Assembly (NCBI GenBank): GCA_037974965.1
Contig: JBBPFI010000007.1
Span: 434,001-498,000, forward strand
Reading direction: 5' to 3'
Length of the DNA stretch: 64,000 bases
Origin: Dacryopinax spathularia
Lineage: Eukaryota; Basidiomycota; Dacrymycetes; Dacrymycetales; Dacrymycetaceae
Part shown: one piece after another, positions 1-11,707 of the stretch
Layout: the number at the start of each line of letters is the position of its first letter
Numbering within the stretch: position 1 is the first letter of the stretch
Position numbers and translations under genes: made by a program
Notes under the pieces: model-generated
Seen by the model: only the letters and a program-made list of their open reading frames with translations
Database searches by the model: none
What the model was told of the DNA's origin: nothing

Positions 1-35
1 CAGCTTCAAGCCTCAGCCTCTCAGCCAAGCCAACA

Positions 36-676
36 ATGCAGTTCTCTCGCCTCGCCGCTTTCGCGCTCTTCTTCCTCTCCCTCGGCTTCCTCGTCGCCGC
101 TGGCCCCGTCGTCGCCAAGGAGGTCCATGAAGTTGCTCGCAACACCGCGCCCGACACCTCGGCCATCGCGATCGGCAACACCCTGCTGGCCAACATCCAG
201 GCTGATGTCCAGGTCATCGTGAACATCCTTGCTGGTGCGGTCGTCGACGTTGCCGCGTTCGCCGATATCTTCGCCAAGATCAACGCTGATATCCAAGTCG
301 CCATCAACGCCCTGGTGGCCCTCGACGTCAAGGCTTACGTCTCCGTCAACCTCCTCGCGGTCGTCCAGGTCTACGCCAACGTCTTCGTCACCCTGTTCGC
401 CGCTCTCGGCAAGTGCGCGACCGCTGTTCCCGGCTGCGCCACGGCCTACTTCCCGACACTCGATGTCACCCTCACTGCGCTCCTGAACGTCCTTGCGTCC
501 ATCTTCGTCGGTCTCCTCGTTGCGATTGCTCCTCGTAAGCTTTCATCCTTTCGCAGGCTAAAGAGACATACTCACATGAGATGACAGTCCTGGTCAGCAT
601 CACCGCCGTCCTCAACGTCCACGCGTCCGTCTTCGTCAACCTGATCGCCCTCATCGGCGGCCTGCTCGGCCTCTGA
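36..676 (+). CDS. Small hydrophobic secreted protein, function unknown
   Basis: Two exons, 36-534 and 588-676, split by a 53 bp GTAAGC...ACAG intron with matching phase. The product is about 195 residues. Residues 1-22 form a clear signal peptide (basic MQFSR start, then an F/L/A/V core). The mature part is very rich in Val, Ala and Leu, arranged in amphipathic stretches with regular Asn/Asp (NIQADVQVIVNI type), and has two Cys close together around residue 130 (GKCATAVPGCATA). The C-terminus LIALIGGLLGL is hydrophobic. Many Agaricomycetes have such small Val/Ala-rich secreted proteins with no assigned role. It could be surface active or membrane inserted; it lacks the eight-Cys pattern of hydrophobins. 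The ATG at 36 is the first Met and begins the signal peptide, so the start is well supported. Confidence 0.75.
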
Positions 677-1112
677 ATGTCCCGCCGGCGAAAGAGTCTC
701 AAGTAGCCGAGGTGTAGCCCAGTCAAAGCGGCAGAGTAACGGTTCATAACTCTGCCCAAGGTATACCTCGGCGTTCCCCGCTCCTGTTCCTGTTCCCGAT
801 CTTGTTACTGGCTTGTGCTCCCGTCTGTCTATCTCTCTGGCTGAGGTATTGGTCAAAGTGGTCGAGCTGTGGGTTCTTCGCTTGTCCCGAAATTCCTCGG
901 CTTCAAATCGTTGTATCGTTAATGAACATCGCCCGTTGTTGTTTGTTGTTATCCTTGCGTGGTGCGAGCCAGTCCAGTCCGACTCAGCCGACTCGCAGGC
1001 AATGCGGAGAGATGCGACTCCCGGTTAGCGAGGATTGCAAGCATCTATTGGTTATTAGAGCCGAATACAGCAAGGATACGTTACAAATTCTTCGAAGTCC
1101 AAATCCAGAAGA
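677..1112. other. Intergenic, 3' regions of two convergent genes
   Basis: No reading frame with protein-like composition is visible. The stretch lies between the stop of the secreted protein and the stop of the thioesterase, which run towards each other, so it should hold both 3' untranslated regions. Confidence 0.5.
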
Positions 1113-2546
1113 TCAGAGCTTCGCCTTCGGCTCGGGCTTGACATCACCCAAGTCGGCACGTACGACCCCCTCTTGGGTGGTAACCGCAACTAGCTTCCCT
1201 TCCTGCGTATACAGCTATTCAAAGCATGTTAGCGTTCATGCTAATGGAAAAACGGGGGAAGACCTACCCTCCCGTGTACTAGCCCTCGCCCTGATGCCGC
1301 TGTTGGACACTCGATCACGTGCAGTAGCCAGTCACCGCAGTCGATATTATGGCTATATGCGTTTCAGAGTCAGCAGAGAGCGAAGTACTCAAAGGAGGGC
1401 AGAAGAAACGCACTCATAGAACCAGATCGCATGATCAAGAGAGGACATCATCGCCAGCCTCTTGGGCGGTTGCGCAACATTACTCAACCCGAGCGCCCGT
1501 CCCGCAACACCAATACTACAATATCATACTTCCATCAGCACACCACACTATTTCCAAAGAAGAAAAAGAGGCTACGCACAAAGCCAAATCTGACAAATAC
1601 GCCACGATACACTTATGAAAGCTCGGTTCGAGCCTCCCTACCCCTCTCGCCTTGAGCCAATACATCGTCGTCCCGTGCTGGTTGTATCCCTCTTGCCTGC
1701 CCGGCCTCTTCGCCAGCTTAAGCGCGATGGGACTATGTCGCCTATCATGCGCATACAGCAGCATCCTCTCCTTCGCTTCGGCAGACAGGTTCATCGTACG
1801 AGCCGCTTGCTCGTACACGTCTTCTTCGAGCTGGCAGTCGTCGGGCCCTGGGACCGAGGTCGGCATGGGCCATTGATGGTGTGGTTGTGAGGGTTCGGGC
1901 CGGTGGAAGGAACAGGTCATGGCGAAGATGCAGGAACCGGATTGGACGGCTTTGACTGAGCAGACGGTGTAGGAGCGGCCTGCCACGCTTGTTAGCTCTG
2001 TAGTCCTTGCCTCGGACCAGAATTGATATGGTGATGCGCACCTTTCCGTAGAGTTTCGACATAATACACGATCGGAACGCTCGCATCCGCGCTAAACAAG
2101 AAATAACACTGACCCCCTTCTCTCAGACCCGCGGTCCCATTCCAGTCAGGCGAAAGTAGCTCACATGCAAGGACTGTCGTTCCTCGTCAATCGGGTTGGT
2201 ATGGAGAAGAAAGGAATGGAGACGCACGTTAACGCTATATGCTGGGTCGACGCAGTTCGTTGCGCTTAGCAGGGCTTGGCTGATCACTTGTCCGCCGAAG
2301 ACGCCCCGTGCACGGGAGGGAAGCCAAAGGGAACGTGATCTGAACCTGGAGACGCGGAGATTAAGTCAGCTCATTCGGGTTGTCCAGAAAGTTAAGTAGA
2401 GTACAGGAAAGATAGGTGGTGAAATGCAAGGAGCTTGAAATGAAGCAAACATGGCGGAGGACGTACAGGTTCTTCTCCAGCCTCTCGAGGTCGAGCGAAG
2501 CAGTGATGAGCTCATGCTCCGCACTGTCCTTCCCAGGACTCTCCAT
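1113..2546 (-). CDS. Acyl-CoA thioesterase (TesB/PTE1 type), peroxisomal
   Basis: Eight exons on the minus strand: 2467-2546, 2228-2345, 2165-2173, 2042-2108, 1580-1979, 1414-1515, 1268-1352, 1113-1214. They sum to 963 nt, giving 320 residues, the usual size for this family. The double hotdog thioesterase hydrolyses acyl-CoA to free acid and CoA during peroxisomal beta-oxidation. Recognisable blocks are NLFRSRSLWLPSRARGVFGG near the start, PSQPHHQWPMP, YMYW-like MYWLKARG, SSLDHAIWFY (catalytic Asp region) and VAVTTQEGVVR (catalytic Thr/Gln region). The C-terminus is AKL, a type 1 peroxisomal targeting signal. The third exon is only 9 nt and encodes Ser-Leu-His, exactly the residues the family has at that point (SLHCYF). 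It converges on the secreted-protein gene and diverges from the RRM gene at 2794. Confidence 0.93.
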
Positions 2547-2793
2547 CGTTTCAGCTCAAGTCTCAAGTCCCAGTATCCGAGTGCCTCAACCAAGTCCAAA
2601 CAACGATCGAAGTAAAGCGGATAGAGAGAGCAATATGATAAACTGAAGAGGCGTTGTTGGACATTGCTCGTCTAGCGCGTGATAAACCACTCTGTGCGAC
2701 CGGTTATGCTCCTCAGGGTTCGCGATTATCAGCGGCACCGCCAGGACCCTCACACATCTCTTCTTCCTTACCACCACCAAATTTGCCCAGACA

Positions 2794-3746
2794 ATGGTTG
2801 GAACGTAAGCACAGTTCTCTCCTCATTTTTACATCATTCCTAATTATACTTTACAGACGTAGCAATTCTACAAAAGCACCAGCTGCTAAGAAAAAGCAGA
2901 CATCCATCAAGAAGAAAATTATCCCTGATACGGAGAGCGTGGCTAGTAACAATGCTACTGCTAGCGTTGTCAGTTTTCTGATGATGCCATTCTATGAGTG
3001 ACTAATGGTACTTAGGACGATGACGATGATGTCCTGCACGGGTTTTCAAGTGGAGAGGACTCGTCCGACGAGGACGACGAGGTGGACGCCGAACCTGTAG
3101 ATATTGGCAAACTGCCCACTATCGCCAAGGATGACGCTACCGTCAAGCGAAGATTAGAAAAGGCCAAGAAACAGAAGGTGCGCTTGCTTCGCCACAGTCC
3201 TGCGTTTAGAGGCTGACATGACCACCCAGACTGAGGAACGCGGTGTTCTCTACCTTGGCCGCATACCTCACGGGTTCTACGAAGACCAGATGCGCGGCTA
3301 TTTCTCCCAGTTCGGGACTGTCACCCGACTCCGGCTGTCGAGGAACAAGAAAACCGGTCGGTCAAAACACTACGCCTTTATCGAGTTTGACTCGCTGCCG
3401 GTCGCCGAGATCGTCGCGGATACGATGAACAACTATCTCATGTTTGGCCACTTGCTGCAGTGTCGCGTTATCCCGAATGATAAGGTCCATCCGGAGCTTT
3501 GGGTGGGTGCGAACCGCAAGTTCCGTGCGGTGCCGCAGAAGAGGATGGCGAGGTTAAAGCATAATAAGGAGCGGTCGGAGGCGCAGAAGAAGAGGGCTGT
3601 GGAGAGGCTGCTGCAGAGACAGGAGGAGAAGAAGCGGAAGCTGGCGGAGCTGGGCATCGATTATGATATCGATGCGGTCGGGTTTGTAAGTCCTACCAGC
3701 CATCGGTTTCCACATGGGATACTGACGCGCAATGCAGAAGGCGTAG
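2794..3746 (+). CDS. Nucleolar RRM protein (Nop15/NIFK type), ribosome biogenesis
   Basis: Five exons: 2794-2804, 2857-2968, 3016-3177, 3230-3685, 3738-3746, total 750 nt, 249 residues. The N-terminus is basic then acidic (DDDDDVL, EDSSDEDDEVDAE). An RNA recognition motif covers about residues 100-178: RNP2 is VLYLGRIP and RNP1 is GRSKHYAFIEF. It is followed by the long basic helix typical of Nop15/MKI67IP proteins (ELWVGANRKFRAVPQKRMA, then a K/R/E-rich helix). Family members act in 60S subunit assembly in the nucleolus. Both terminal exons are tiny: exon 1 gives ATG plus 8 nt, and the last exon is Lys-Ala-stop. The first exon-intron boundary rests on a good GTAAGC donor and TTACAG acceptor. 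Confidence 0.88.
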
Positions 3747-4046
3747 ACTCTCGGAGGGCTGTTTTACGATATTTTTGGTTGCATATTTCGTGCGTTTGTA
3801 ATGTAATACCATGACCCATGCTCTACGACCGGACGATAGGAAACGTGCAGGACGACACTATGACTGAAATACACTTCACGACTTCGATAATTGTTGCATG
3901 CTGATAATACACATGTATGAAGAGAATAATCATCCGACACATCAACGACGATCAATGAACGAATCTACAAGAAACCAAACCGGGTACAATACCGCTTAGC
4001 CAGCAGCCCACGACGCAGCGGGGAGCAGCGACGATGGCCCTCCGGC

Positions 4047-5827
4047 TCATTTGCCAGCTTTCATCTTCTCCAACCGCCTGCGGCGTTTCTCCTCCTCATG
4101 TCTCTTCTCCGCCAAAGCCTCTCGCTCATCCTCCAACCTCGCAAGTCTCTCACTACAATGTATGTCAGCGGTAAGTCCTTGCAAGCATGATGGTGAACAT
4201 ACCTAGCCTTCTCCTCCCTCCAGAGATCCTCCCCGGTAACCTCCATATCGTCATCATCGCTGTAATCGTCGTATCTCGTGTTCTGACGGCCTCGCCTGAA
4301 CATCGAAAGCACGTCATCCAGCTCCTTCCTGGCTTGACCCGTCAAACCCAGATCTCTCTCCCGCCTCTCGCGCTCCCGTTCACGCTCCCGCTCGCGATCG
4401 CGGCTGTCGGAACGAGAATGCTTCCTGTGCCGCTTCTCGTCTTCGTCTGACTCGTCGTCGGATGGCGTACGCTTACGCTTGACTGGCATACTTGGGGAGG
4501 AAGACGTTGGAGCTCGCTTGGGTTCGGCGGGTCGAGCTGGTTTGCTGGAGCCGTTGACCGCTGTCTTCAGGGAGGACGAGGTGGACGGAGCGACCTTGGT
4601 GGATACCGATGATCCCTGAGACGTCGACGCAGTCCGTTGCGATGCAGAGCCGGAAGCCAAAGGCTTCTCTTTCGGTCGTGGAGAACCATTTGCGACGATA
4701 GGCGGCGGTCGTGGTGCAGGGATAGTCTTCAGTTGGGTCAACGGGATGTCCCGTGGCCTCTCCTTGTCCTTCTCCCTCTCGCGCTCACGACTTCGCTCAC
4801 GCGATTTCTCCTTCTCGTGCTCCTTATGCTTCTCTGTCTCCTTTGGTGGTTCCTTGGCCTTTGGCTTGCCCGCCTCCTTCCTCTCATCTTCACTCCCCTC
4901 ACCCACCTCGCGAGCCGCTTCATCCTCACTCAGCACCTTCTTCTTCTCGCTCATCTCCTTCATGAGCCGCTCCTGCTTAGCCCGCATCGCCCTCTCCCGT
5001 CGTTCCATCTCCTCGCGCTTCTTCTCTTCCCTAAACCCGACCGGATCGGCATCACCAGCAGCAGCGCGTGCTTTCTGCAGCTCCATCTGGATTTCGAGCG
5101 GACCACGCAGGTCTCGTTTCTCCGTGTTGAGCTTTGTGAGCGTTACAGGCATCATCGCAAGCCGCTGACGAGCCGTAAGACCGTCAGATCCGGTTGCGCC
5201 GAGAGCGACTGCGTGCGGGTCGGTCACCACGCGGACTTCACCAACACCAACTGTGAACATCCCGTCAACGCAACATTCATGTTCTGCACCTGGATTACTC
5301 ACGTCCGGGTAACGTCTTTCCGTTGGATTTTGTAGATTTCCTCTGCGGCGTCTCGCGAGTCTGCCTCTCCAATAGCGCTCTCCTCCTCTCCTCAGCGGTC
5401 ATGACGACCGGCGTCGAGCTCCTCGCCCTACTACCACCCCCATTCATTCTGTCCGCGGTAGACTTAGCACTCTCCGTCCCTCTTGAGCCCGCATTCAGCC
5501 GTTTCTTAAGATCCATCTTGGCCTTATGTTCCGTCGCATTTTCCCTCGCTAATCGTTCTTGCCGTTCACGTTCCAGCTTTGCCTCCAACTCCCGCTTGCT
5601 CTTCTCGAGGAGAGCAAGTTGTGCTGCCCGCTCCGCTGCTAACTTCTTTCGTCTCTCCTCTTCGGCTTTACGAGCCTCTGCGGCCTTGCGTGCTGCAGCT
5701 TCGGCTTCCGCTTTCTGCTGGGCGAGTTGTGCCGCTTCCCGCGACTGGGCGGCTTTGGCGAGTGCTGCGAACTAGCTCGAGGTCAGCATTGGATCTACCT
5801 TCATATTGACATACGTACGCTACTCAT
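4047..5827 (-). CDS. SPT2-type chromatin protein (H3-H4 histone chaperone)
   Basis: Four exons: 5819-5827, 5303-5771, 4203-5250, 4047-4152, total 1632 nt, 543 residues. It starts MSSFAALAKAAQ, close to other fungal SPT2 proteins. An Ala/Lys/Glu coiled-coil region follows, then PVTLTKLNTEKRDLRGPLEI (the conserved KRD block), a long low-complexity charged region with RERE runs, and the SPT2 C-terminal domain: LDDVLSMFRRGR, an acidic DDYSDDDDMEVTGEDLW segment and a final basic helix ending KMKAGK. Spt2 binds H3-H4 and helps to preserve nucleosomes during transcription. Exon 1 is only 9 nt (Met-Ser-Ser). The gene shares a ~510 bp divergent promoter with the gene at 6341. Confidence 0.88.
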
Positions 5828-6340
5828 CGTGGAAGATCGTGAAGATGGGTATATTGTCGTGCGGCGTCAATGCGGGGCTCGGTCACCGCGCTCGTCCAAT
5901 CGGTTCACTCCTGCCAATAGTTGGAGATGGGACAAGTCTGCTAGCAACCGATAGTACAGATAAAGTCGGCCACTGAATGAAAGGTCTATAAGTGCAGCAT
6001 TTGTAGTTTGAAATGGTGGTCGTAAGGAGTGGTAAGCGCAATGTCAGTGGTGGTAGTGAGCGCTGTTGTTCGATGTGAGTGCTGAGCTGAATGCTTCCGA
6101 CCATATAAAACCATTGGGCAATGAGGCCCGGCATCGCCTTCCTTCTGCTGAACCTTCATTGCCTCGACTCGCTTGCACAAGCTTTGTTACTTGGTTTTCC
6201 GCTAAGGCAACATGGCCCAAACTCGATAATGGTCACACACCGGCAGTCTGATTACTGTTGCTAGAAGCCTAAAGAAGGCCTTAACTGGGACAGCGGGCGC
6301 TAGAACGGCAACGTCGTGCGGCCCGCCTCGGCAATAATTC
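5828..6340. promoter_or_regulatory. Divergent promoter region between SPT2 and an unknown gene
   Basis: About 510 bp separate two start codons facing away from each other. No credible reading frame is present. No TATA box at a convincing distance was found for either gene. Confidence 0.45.
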
Positions 6341-7066
6341 ATGGACCGATATGTGACTGTCGAACGAAAGGATCTGTTTTCTGACGAGGCTGCCGTGGAG
6401 AACACAAACGACGAACTGTTGGCAATCATCGATAACGCCGTAAAAGACCAATTGTCCTATACGCGACCGCCAACCTCAGACTCTCCCGCTTCTAAGCCAA
6501 AGAAAGCTAAACGGAAACGTACCGAGCAATCTCCTAGCGAGAACGACCCAGTCTACGGTCCGTTCTTGCTCCTTCTCGCGCTCCCAATAGAACGAGGCGC
6601 TGACTTGTCGGTTAGCGTTCAAGCTCGTCTCTGGTTCTCAGCCTCAGACTATCTCGCTCCAAGAGCCTGATGTTGTTGCTGGTACGCCCCATGTGCCCCT
6701 AGGCGGTCTTGACCTGCTGACTGGGCTCAGTAATATCAAACAAACCAACTCATGAAGATACACCTGAAGAAGAGAAAGAGAGACACCTGCGAGCCCAGCA
6801 GATTGCCGTCGACACGGCTTGGCTGATGAAGGAGGCGGGTACACCATGGGTGAGTTATGAACACCCACTGCTCGAGAGCTCGTTTTGAGGCGGTCCGTCA
6901 GCCTTCTCGCAAACCGCATAAGCAGCCTATCACCGTAACCGCCGAGAAGATGCTGGATGAGATACCGCCGCTTCTGGTGGTGGAACGTCAGACACGTCCC
7001 GTTCAGCCGCAAGAACGCCCTCCAGTTGCCGCAAACGCGAATGTACCCAAGGTCCTCGTGAAGTGA
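6341..7066 (+). CDS. Unknown basidiomycete protein, 192 residues
   Basis: Four exons: 6341-6557, 6616-6681, 6731-6849, 6890-7066, total 579 nt. I do not recognise the family. The N-terminal part is acidic (DELLAIIDNAVKDQL), followed by a basic, nuclear-localisation-like run (KPKKAKRKR). The middle reads DPVYAFKLVSGSQPQTISLQ across the first intron, which supports the acceptor after CGGTTAG. Exon 3 encodes an amphipathic helix (HLRAQQIAVDTAWLMKEAG). The end is Pro/Val rich. No signal peptide or membrane segment is visible. It converges on the APC6 gene with only about 80 bp between stops. Confidence 0.7.
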
Positions 7067-7144
7067 TCAGAGAAGGGCAAGCAAACCAGTAGAAGGACGG
7101 AAGACGGCGGACACGACACTGCATAATGTATTACACACCCTATC

Positions 7145-9961
7145 CTATGCAATATCCATATCATCGTCCATCGACATCCCCGACACACCAGCAATAGCAG
7201 ACACAGAAGCGAGCGAGATACTGGACGTCTCCCTTGCGGGCTCCGATCGTACCTTGGCCAACTTCCGGATCTGGTCCTGCTGCTTCTGTTCACGGAGGAC
7301 GTTGGCTCGCCAGGCATCTTCGTTCGGCGGGATGCCTTTCAGTCCGAATATGCCAGATTCGGCTGAGTCTTCTAGGGCTAGGTTGAGTAATGTGATCGTG
7401 TCGTTGTCTGCGGGCCGGATGCTCAATGACTACAAAGGTGTCAGCTGGTTGTCTGATGAGGGGCGAAAGACGCGGACCTCGTGATACGACATGATGGCGT
7501 CGTCCACCTCACCCAAGAGGTGTTGTACCATACCGAGCGACGTCATTGCCGATGCGTTCCTAGGCTGCACGTCCAGGACTTTCCTAATGCAGGCTTTCGC
7601 TTCCTGCAAACGCCCGAGCCTTCGATATGCTTGAGCGAGGTTGTACCGTGTTTTGATCCAGATACCACGAGAGCTCTGTGTCGTGTCGGCTAGCTCCAGT
7701 GCGCGTTCCAGGTAAACGACAGCGTCGGCATATCTGCCCCACATATGAGCCTAAGTTCTACGGAGAACGGCAGGCGCATGTAGTACCGCTCATTATAGTA
7801 CTCCAGTACACCCAGTTCGTTGTACACCAGTGGATCCGAGTTGCACATTTTCAGAGCAGCAGATAGATGCTCATTTGCCAGCGTGAGGTTGAAGACCTGC
7901 AAGTGCTGCATACCGATGAAAAGCAGTGGTAAGTGGGACCTAGGCAGAATTAGCTATTGCCATATTGTGCTACATGCGAACACCCCACCCTTGGAACAAG
8001 CGAGAAGCTGTCGAGTACGCGGTAACGGCCTGGTCATGCTCGCCTTCGAGTGCGAAGGTATGGCCGAACCCAATCCAAGCCGGGCCGAAACGAGGTTCCA
8101 TGATTGACGCTTTACTATATCCAACGTTGGCCGAGCCCATCCGTCCATTCGATGGAAAGACTTACCTGAAGTATTTTCTACCTTCGCCGTACTTCTTTTG
8201 GGTTAGATACCAAACGCCGACAGCGTACCAGCTGATTGCAGAATTTGGTTCACGTTCCACCAGCTCGTGTGCTAGCAGGAATAGTCGACTATGCATGTGC
8301 GGCAGATGATGCATACATGCTAGATGTAGCGGGAGGGTGGCGGTATGTATGTTGACCTGCTTCAAGATTCTGATCACAGGTCAGTCCCTAATCCCGCAGG
8401 TCTGGGGCAGAACGCACTGCGAAGTAATAATGAAACAATCAGCCCAGCGATTTTGGCTGTACAGCGTGTCCGCCAGTCCGAATAGGACATCGCTGTTTCC
8501 GCCTAGGTCATATTGCTCCTCCAGTCGTTTTCGAGCTTGCGCCATCTCATGCACATGCTTGTACTGGAATATCGTCAGCATTACGGATGGAGACCCACAA
8601 GTGGGGAGCGGAACCTTCTTCAGCCGTTGCATGTACATCAGCCTCACAAACTCTGCGTCTTCTGGAGTTTGCTCCTTATATGCTAATCCTTGGACGAACT
8701 CCCATTCTGGGTCACCATCAGCCAGGAGGTCAGATCGTTCGCGTGAGTGAATCTTGCCTTCGTCTACAGTCATCATCTCGCCTGCAACAAGTTGCTCCAA
8801 TGCATCATAGCATTTCACATCCAGGGCTAGCGCCTCCATGAAGCACTGTTTCGCACGATCCGCTCGATTGACTCGTAAAAGAAGCAAGCCGCGTAAATGG
8901 CACATGGATGCTTCCACCTGTTTGGTTCTCAGTATATGGCTTCCCTCATGCCCTTGAAGTGGGTACCTTGAAGCCGCCATCACGATTCGGTATTAGCGGA
9001 CCTGACTTGCCTGCAGGCCGTCAGGTGAAAAGCGCTCAGAACCACATTTGAGGCGCACCAGTTTGAGTAAATGGATTCGTCTCTCCCAAGAGCTCCAGGG
9101 CCTCTGCCCACTTTCCTAGCTTGACCTATGCACCGTCAGCAGGTCACAAAATTTCCGGACACCGGGCCTATCACCTGACACTGAGCAGCCAAATATCGGC
9201 AGCCAATGCTCAAGTCGACTAGTCGAGTGCCTTGCTGACCCGCAGTCTGTATCTTCCCACCTCCAATCGGTTCGATAAGGAAGCCATTGGCATCTTCTCG
9301 TTCCTTGCCCTTGAGCGAAGGTGCAGTCTTCGCAGGCATTTTGAACTCTTTCAGAAGTAGTGTTTCCGCGCGCGAGTATTCGTGGTTAAGGAAATGAGCT
9401 TGAGCAAGCCAGAACGCATCGTTTGGGTCATCTAACATCCCGACAGGGTGACATTAGCTATGGTACAACGGAGAAGACAGAGCACTAACGAGTCCAGCTA
9501 AGCACCTTGTCTCCCCAATAGACAGAGCTCTCGTACAGGTGCTGCGTCATCGCATCATGCCGCCAAAGCCTCATCCTATCCACCGCCGTCCAACCCTCCT
9601 CCGTAGAGTCACCCTCCTGGTGCGCTTCGGCATTCTCCGGCTCCGACGCCGGTAGCTCAATGTTCTTGTTGAGCGGGGTCGAAGTGCCAACAGCTGACTG
9701 CCGTTGCAATGCCAGTTCTCGTTTGCGCACTAGCCTTTGGGCAAGGCTTTGAACCGGACTCGCATGCAGCAGAGACGCATTAGGGTCAATCGAAGCGGGG
9801 TTATATGCCGGTCCGCCAGCGACTAGTGACTTGACCAGAGAGTGAGGACCGAGCGAGAACGAGGAAGCGAACGAGGTAGACTCGAGATCAGGCAGTCCAG
9901 GGACGGGCGCTAGGGTATAAGGTACTGATGGTCCAGTCGGAGTACGTAGTTGGGCGGCCAT
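7145..9961 (-). CDS. Anaphase-promoting complex TPR subunit APC6/Cdc16
   Basis: Multi-exon minus-strand gene with many short introns. The conserved block [16 protein letters not shown][12 protein letters not shown] then [20 protein letters not shown] is diagnostic for Cdc16. Several TPR units follow, e.g. [20 protein letters not shown] near 8200 and [16 protein letters not shown] and [20 protein letters not shown] near 7500-7740. The last exon (7145-7426) carries a poorly conserved Ser/Asp-rich tail ending [11 protein letters not shown]6 is a scaffold TPR subunit of the APC/C ubiquitin ligase in the nucleus. The first ATG in frame is at 9961 ([12 protein letters not shown]). The frame is open further upstream but has no ATG. 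The first intron joins GDKVLSWT to the next exon starting at 9431 or nearby. Internal exon borders were not all fixed. Confidence 0.87.
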
Positions 9962-10497
9962 AACGTCTGTAGAACACCTTGCCAACGGCTGTCCCGAGGT
10001 GCTCACTGTCGACGGCGACGAGGAAGGCGCGTCCGAAGAACGCGTCGCGAATGCCTCCGCCCCGCATCCAACGTCGTTTCGCTGCAACAGCGACTAGCTC
10101 ACCAGTTTATTTTGCTTTGCTTCTCATCGGCTCAATTGCTGATTTCACCTCAGTCTAGAAGGGCCTGGTATTATCGTCGACGTTCTAACTCTGTGCTGCT
10201 CGATATCCGTCGGAAAATGCTCCGTGCTTCCATTATAGGATGCATCACTGCTCACGGCGTCTGTCCGGGTTTGCTGCTGTTCTGCCGCAAGGCGCGTACT
10301 GCATATATGCTGAGCTGGCAGCCGGGATTATCGACGAACATGAGGCGCAAGAGAGGCCTCGTGTTCATACACTGCCTGTCGTGCTCCTAAATCCATAAAA
10401 GGCGTGAAGTCGGGAGGCTTGGTGCATCTACACTCGCTCTGCCTCCTTGCTCTCGCTCTTCACATTGTCATCCTCGAGACCACCGCGCTATCTCACA
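9962..10497. promoter_or_regulatory. Divergent promoter region, APC6 / RNase III-like gene 1
   Basis: About 535 bp between start codons facing away from each other. CATAAAA at 10395-10401 is a possible TATA element about 100 bp before the ATG at 10498. No credible coding frame is present. Confidence 0.4.
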
Positions 10498-10971
10498 ATG
10501 TCTACTGATGTTCCTCTGCCGCCGATTCTGGATCCTGAGAGGCGCAAAAGGGTGTTCAGTCACAAAGGCATGCCTCTGGACAACACGCGCTTTGCTCTAC
10601 TGGGCTCGACGCTACTGATGACAGTCGCTACCTGCTACAAGCTCGCACAGTACCCTGACGCAGGAACGGGACAAATCACTGTATGTCGGGGATATCTGTA
10701 ACGTATCGCCCGGTTGATTCCCTTCCAGACGGAGCGCAGTACGATTGTAAGGGAGAAGGCCACCGCGTCTTACGCTGTGCATTACGGCCTGGAGAAACAG
10801 TTGAAGGCGCGTGAAAACGAAGAGCAGGTGAGGAAGATACCCTCCGTCCAAGCCAGTCTCTTCGAGGCCTACGTCGCTGCTGTCTTCATTGAGTCGGACT
10901 TCGACTTCAACTTGGTGCGCAACTGGCTTTTCGCGCTCTGGGACCTAATGGCCACGAACCCCGTAAGCTGA
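10498..10971 (+). CDS. RNase III-domain protein, catalytic residues missing (tandem copy 1)
   Basis: Two exons, 10498-10680 and 10729-10971, total 426 nt, 141 residues. The overall plan is that of a single RNase III domain: VFSHKGMPLDNTRFALLGS aligns with the signature (N-E-R-L-E-F-L-G-D), and IPSVQASLFEAYVAAVFIE aligns with the second acidic motif. The Glu and Asp of the first signature are Ala and Ser here, and the Asp of the second motif is Ser, so cleavage activity is unlikely. No dsRNA-binding domain follows. The second copy at 11708 has an intron at exactly the same place (GDIT/GQIT | x-ERS). An alternative end splices from GTAAGC at 10964 to a stop at 11017-11019, changing only the last residues. 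Confidence 0.75.
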
Positions 10972-11019
10972 AAGATGCACCAATTTCAGCACTCGCTGAC
11001 AGCTTGCTGCTAGGAGTAA

Positions 11020-11707
11020 GCAAAAATGGGTTGGTTTCGTCCCATAACCCGAGCGAATGCGGGAAGATACCTGATTGCTTTGTCCTAACGTCTCTCTGCG
11101 CTCAGAGCGCCGTCAGACGTTAGCATCCAGCAATACTTGTATTCGACCACATTCCCTAGCGTAATGTGACGTGTCCATCTGAGTATTTCGCGTCTGCTTA
11201 CTTACTGTCCATCCTTCAATGTCTGAATATGCTTCTGACCAAGTTTAACCGCAACGTTATCTCTGTTCTAGAACTGCATGCAACCCTTCGCCCACGATCG
11301 TGAGCGGGAAATGCACCAGCACTGCCTTCTGCGCAAGCAGCATCATTCGACAAATACAGACGAGCCGGACGGCCATAGCCTATCTCAATACGTTGCAACT
11401 CGTCTTGCTGGCATCACAGGATCAACCTGCAATCCGTATCTGGCGATCCATCGAAATCCGGGTTTGCATATCAGCTGCGTCCGGGTTTTGCGCATTCCCG
11501 CCTCCATGCAGTTATCAATGCGATGACTCCACTTCGGAACGTTCTAGTGCTCTGGCGGGTAATGCAGAGCCTATGGCGATATGCGCTTTTGCTGCGCAAG
11601 AATAGACTGACTCGGACAGCATATAAGACGCTGTCCTGCAGTTGTCTCAGTCAGTGCACACAACAACCTACGTTGAACGATCATCGAGCACCTGCACCGA
11701 GAACGTC
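11020..11707. other. Intergenic region between the two RNase III-like genes
   Basis: About 690 bp without a convincing gene. TATAAG at 11622-11627 lies about 80 bp before the ATG of copy 2 and is a plausible core promoter element. Confidence 0.45.
11622..11627 (+). promoter_or_regulatory. Probable TATA box of RNase III-like gene 2
   Basis: The sequence CATATAAGACG sits about 80 bp upstream of the ATG at 11708, a normal distance for a fungal TATA box with a short leader. Confidence 0.4.

Noticed and set aside
4637-5335. 233-codon Leu-rich plus-strand frame resembling a membrane protein
   Set aside because: It is antisense to the charged Glu/Lys/Arg repeats of SPT2; complementary codons give Leu/Ser/Phe.
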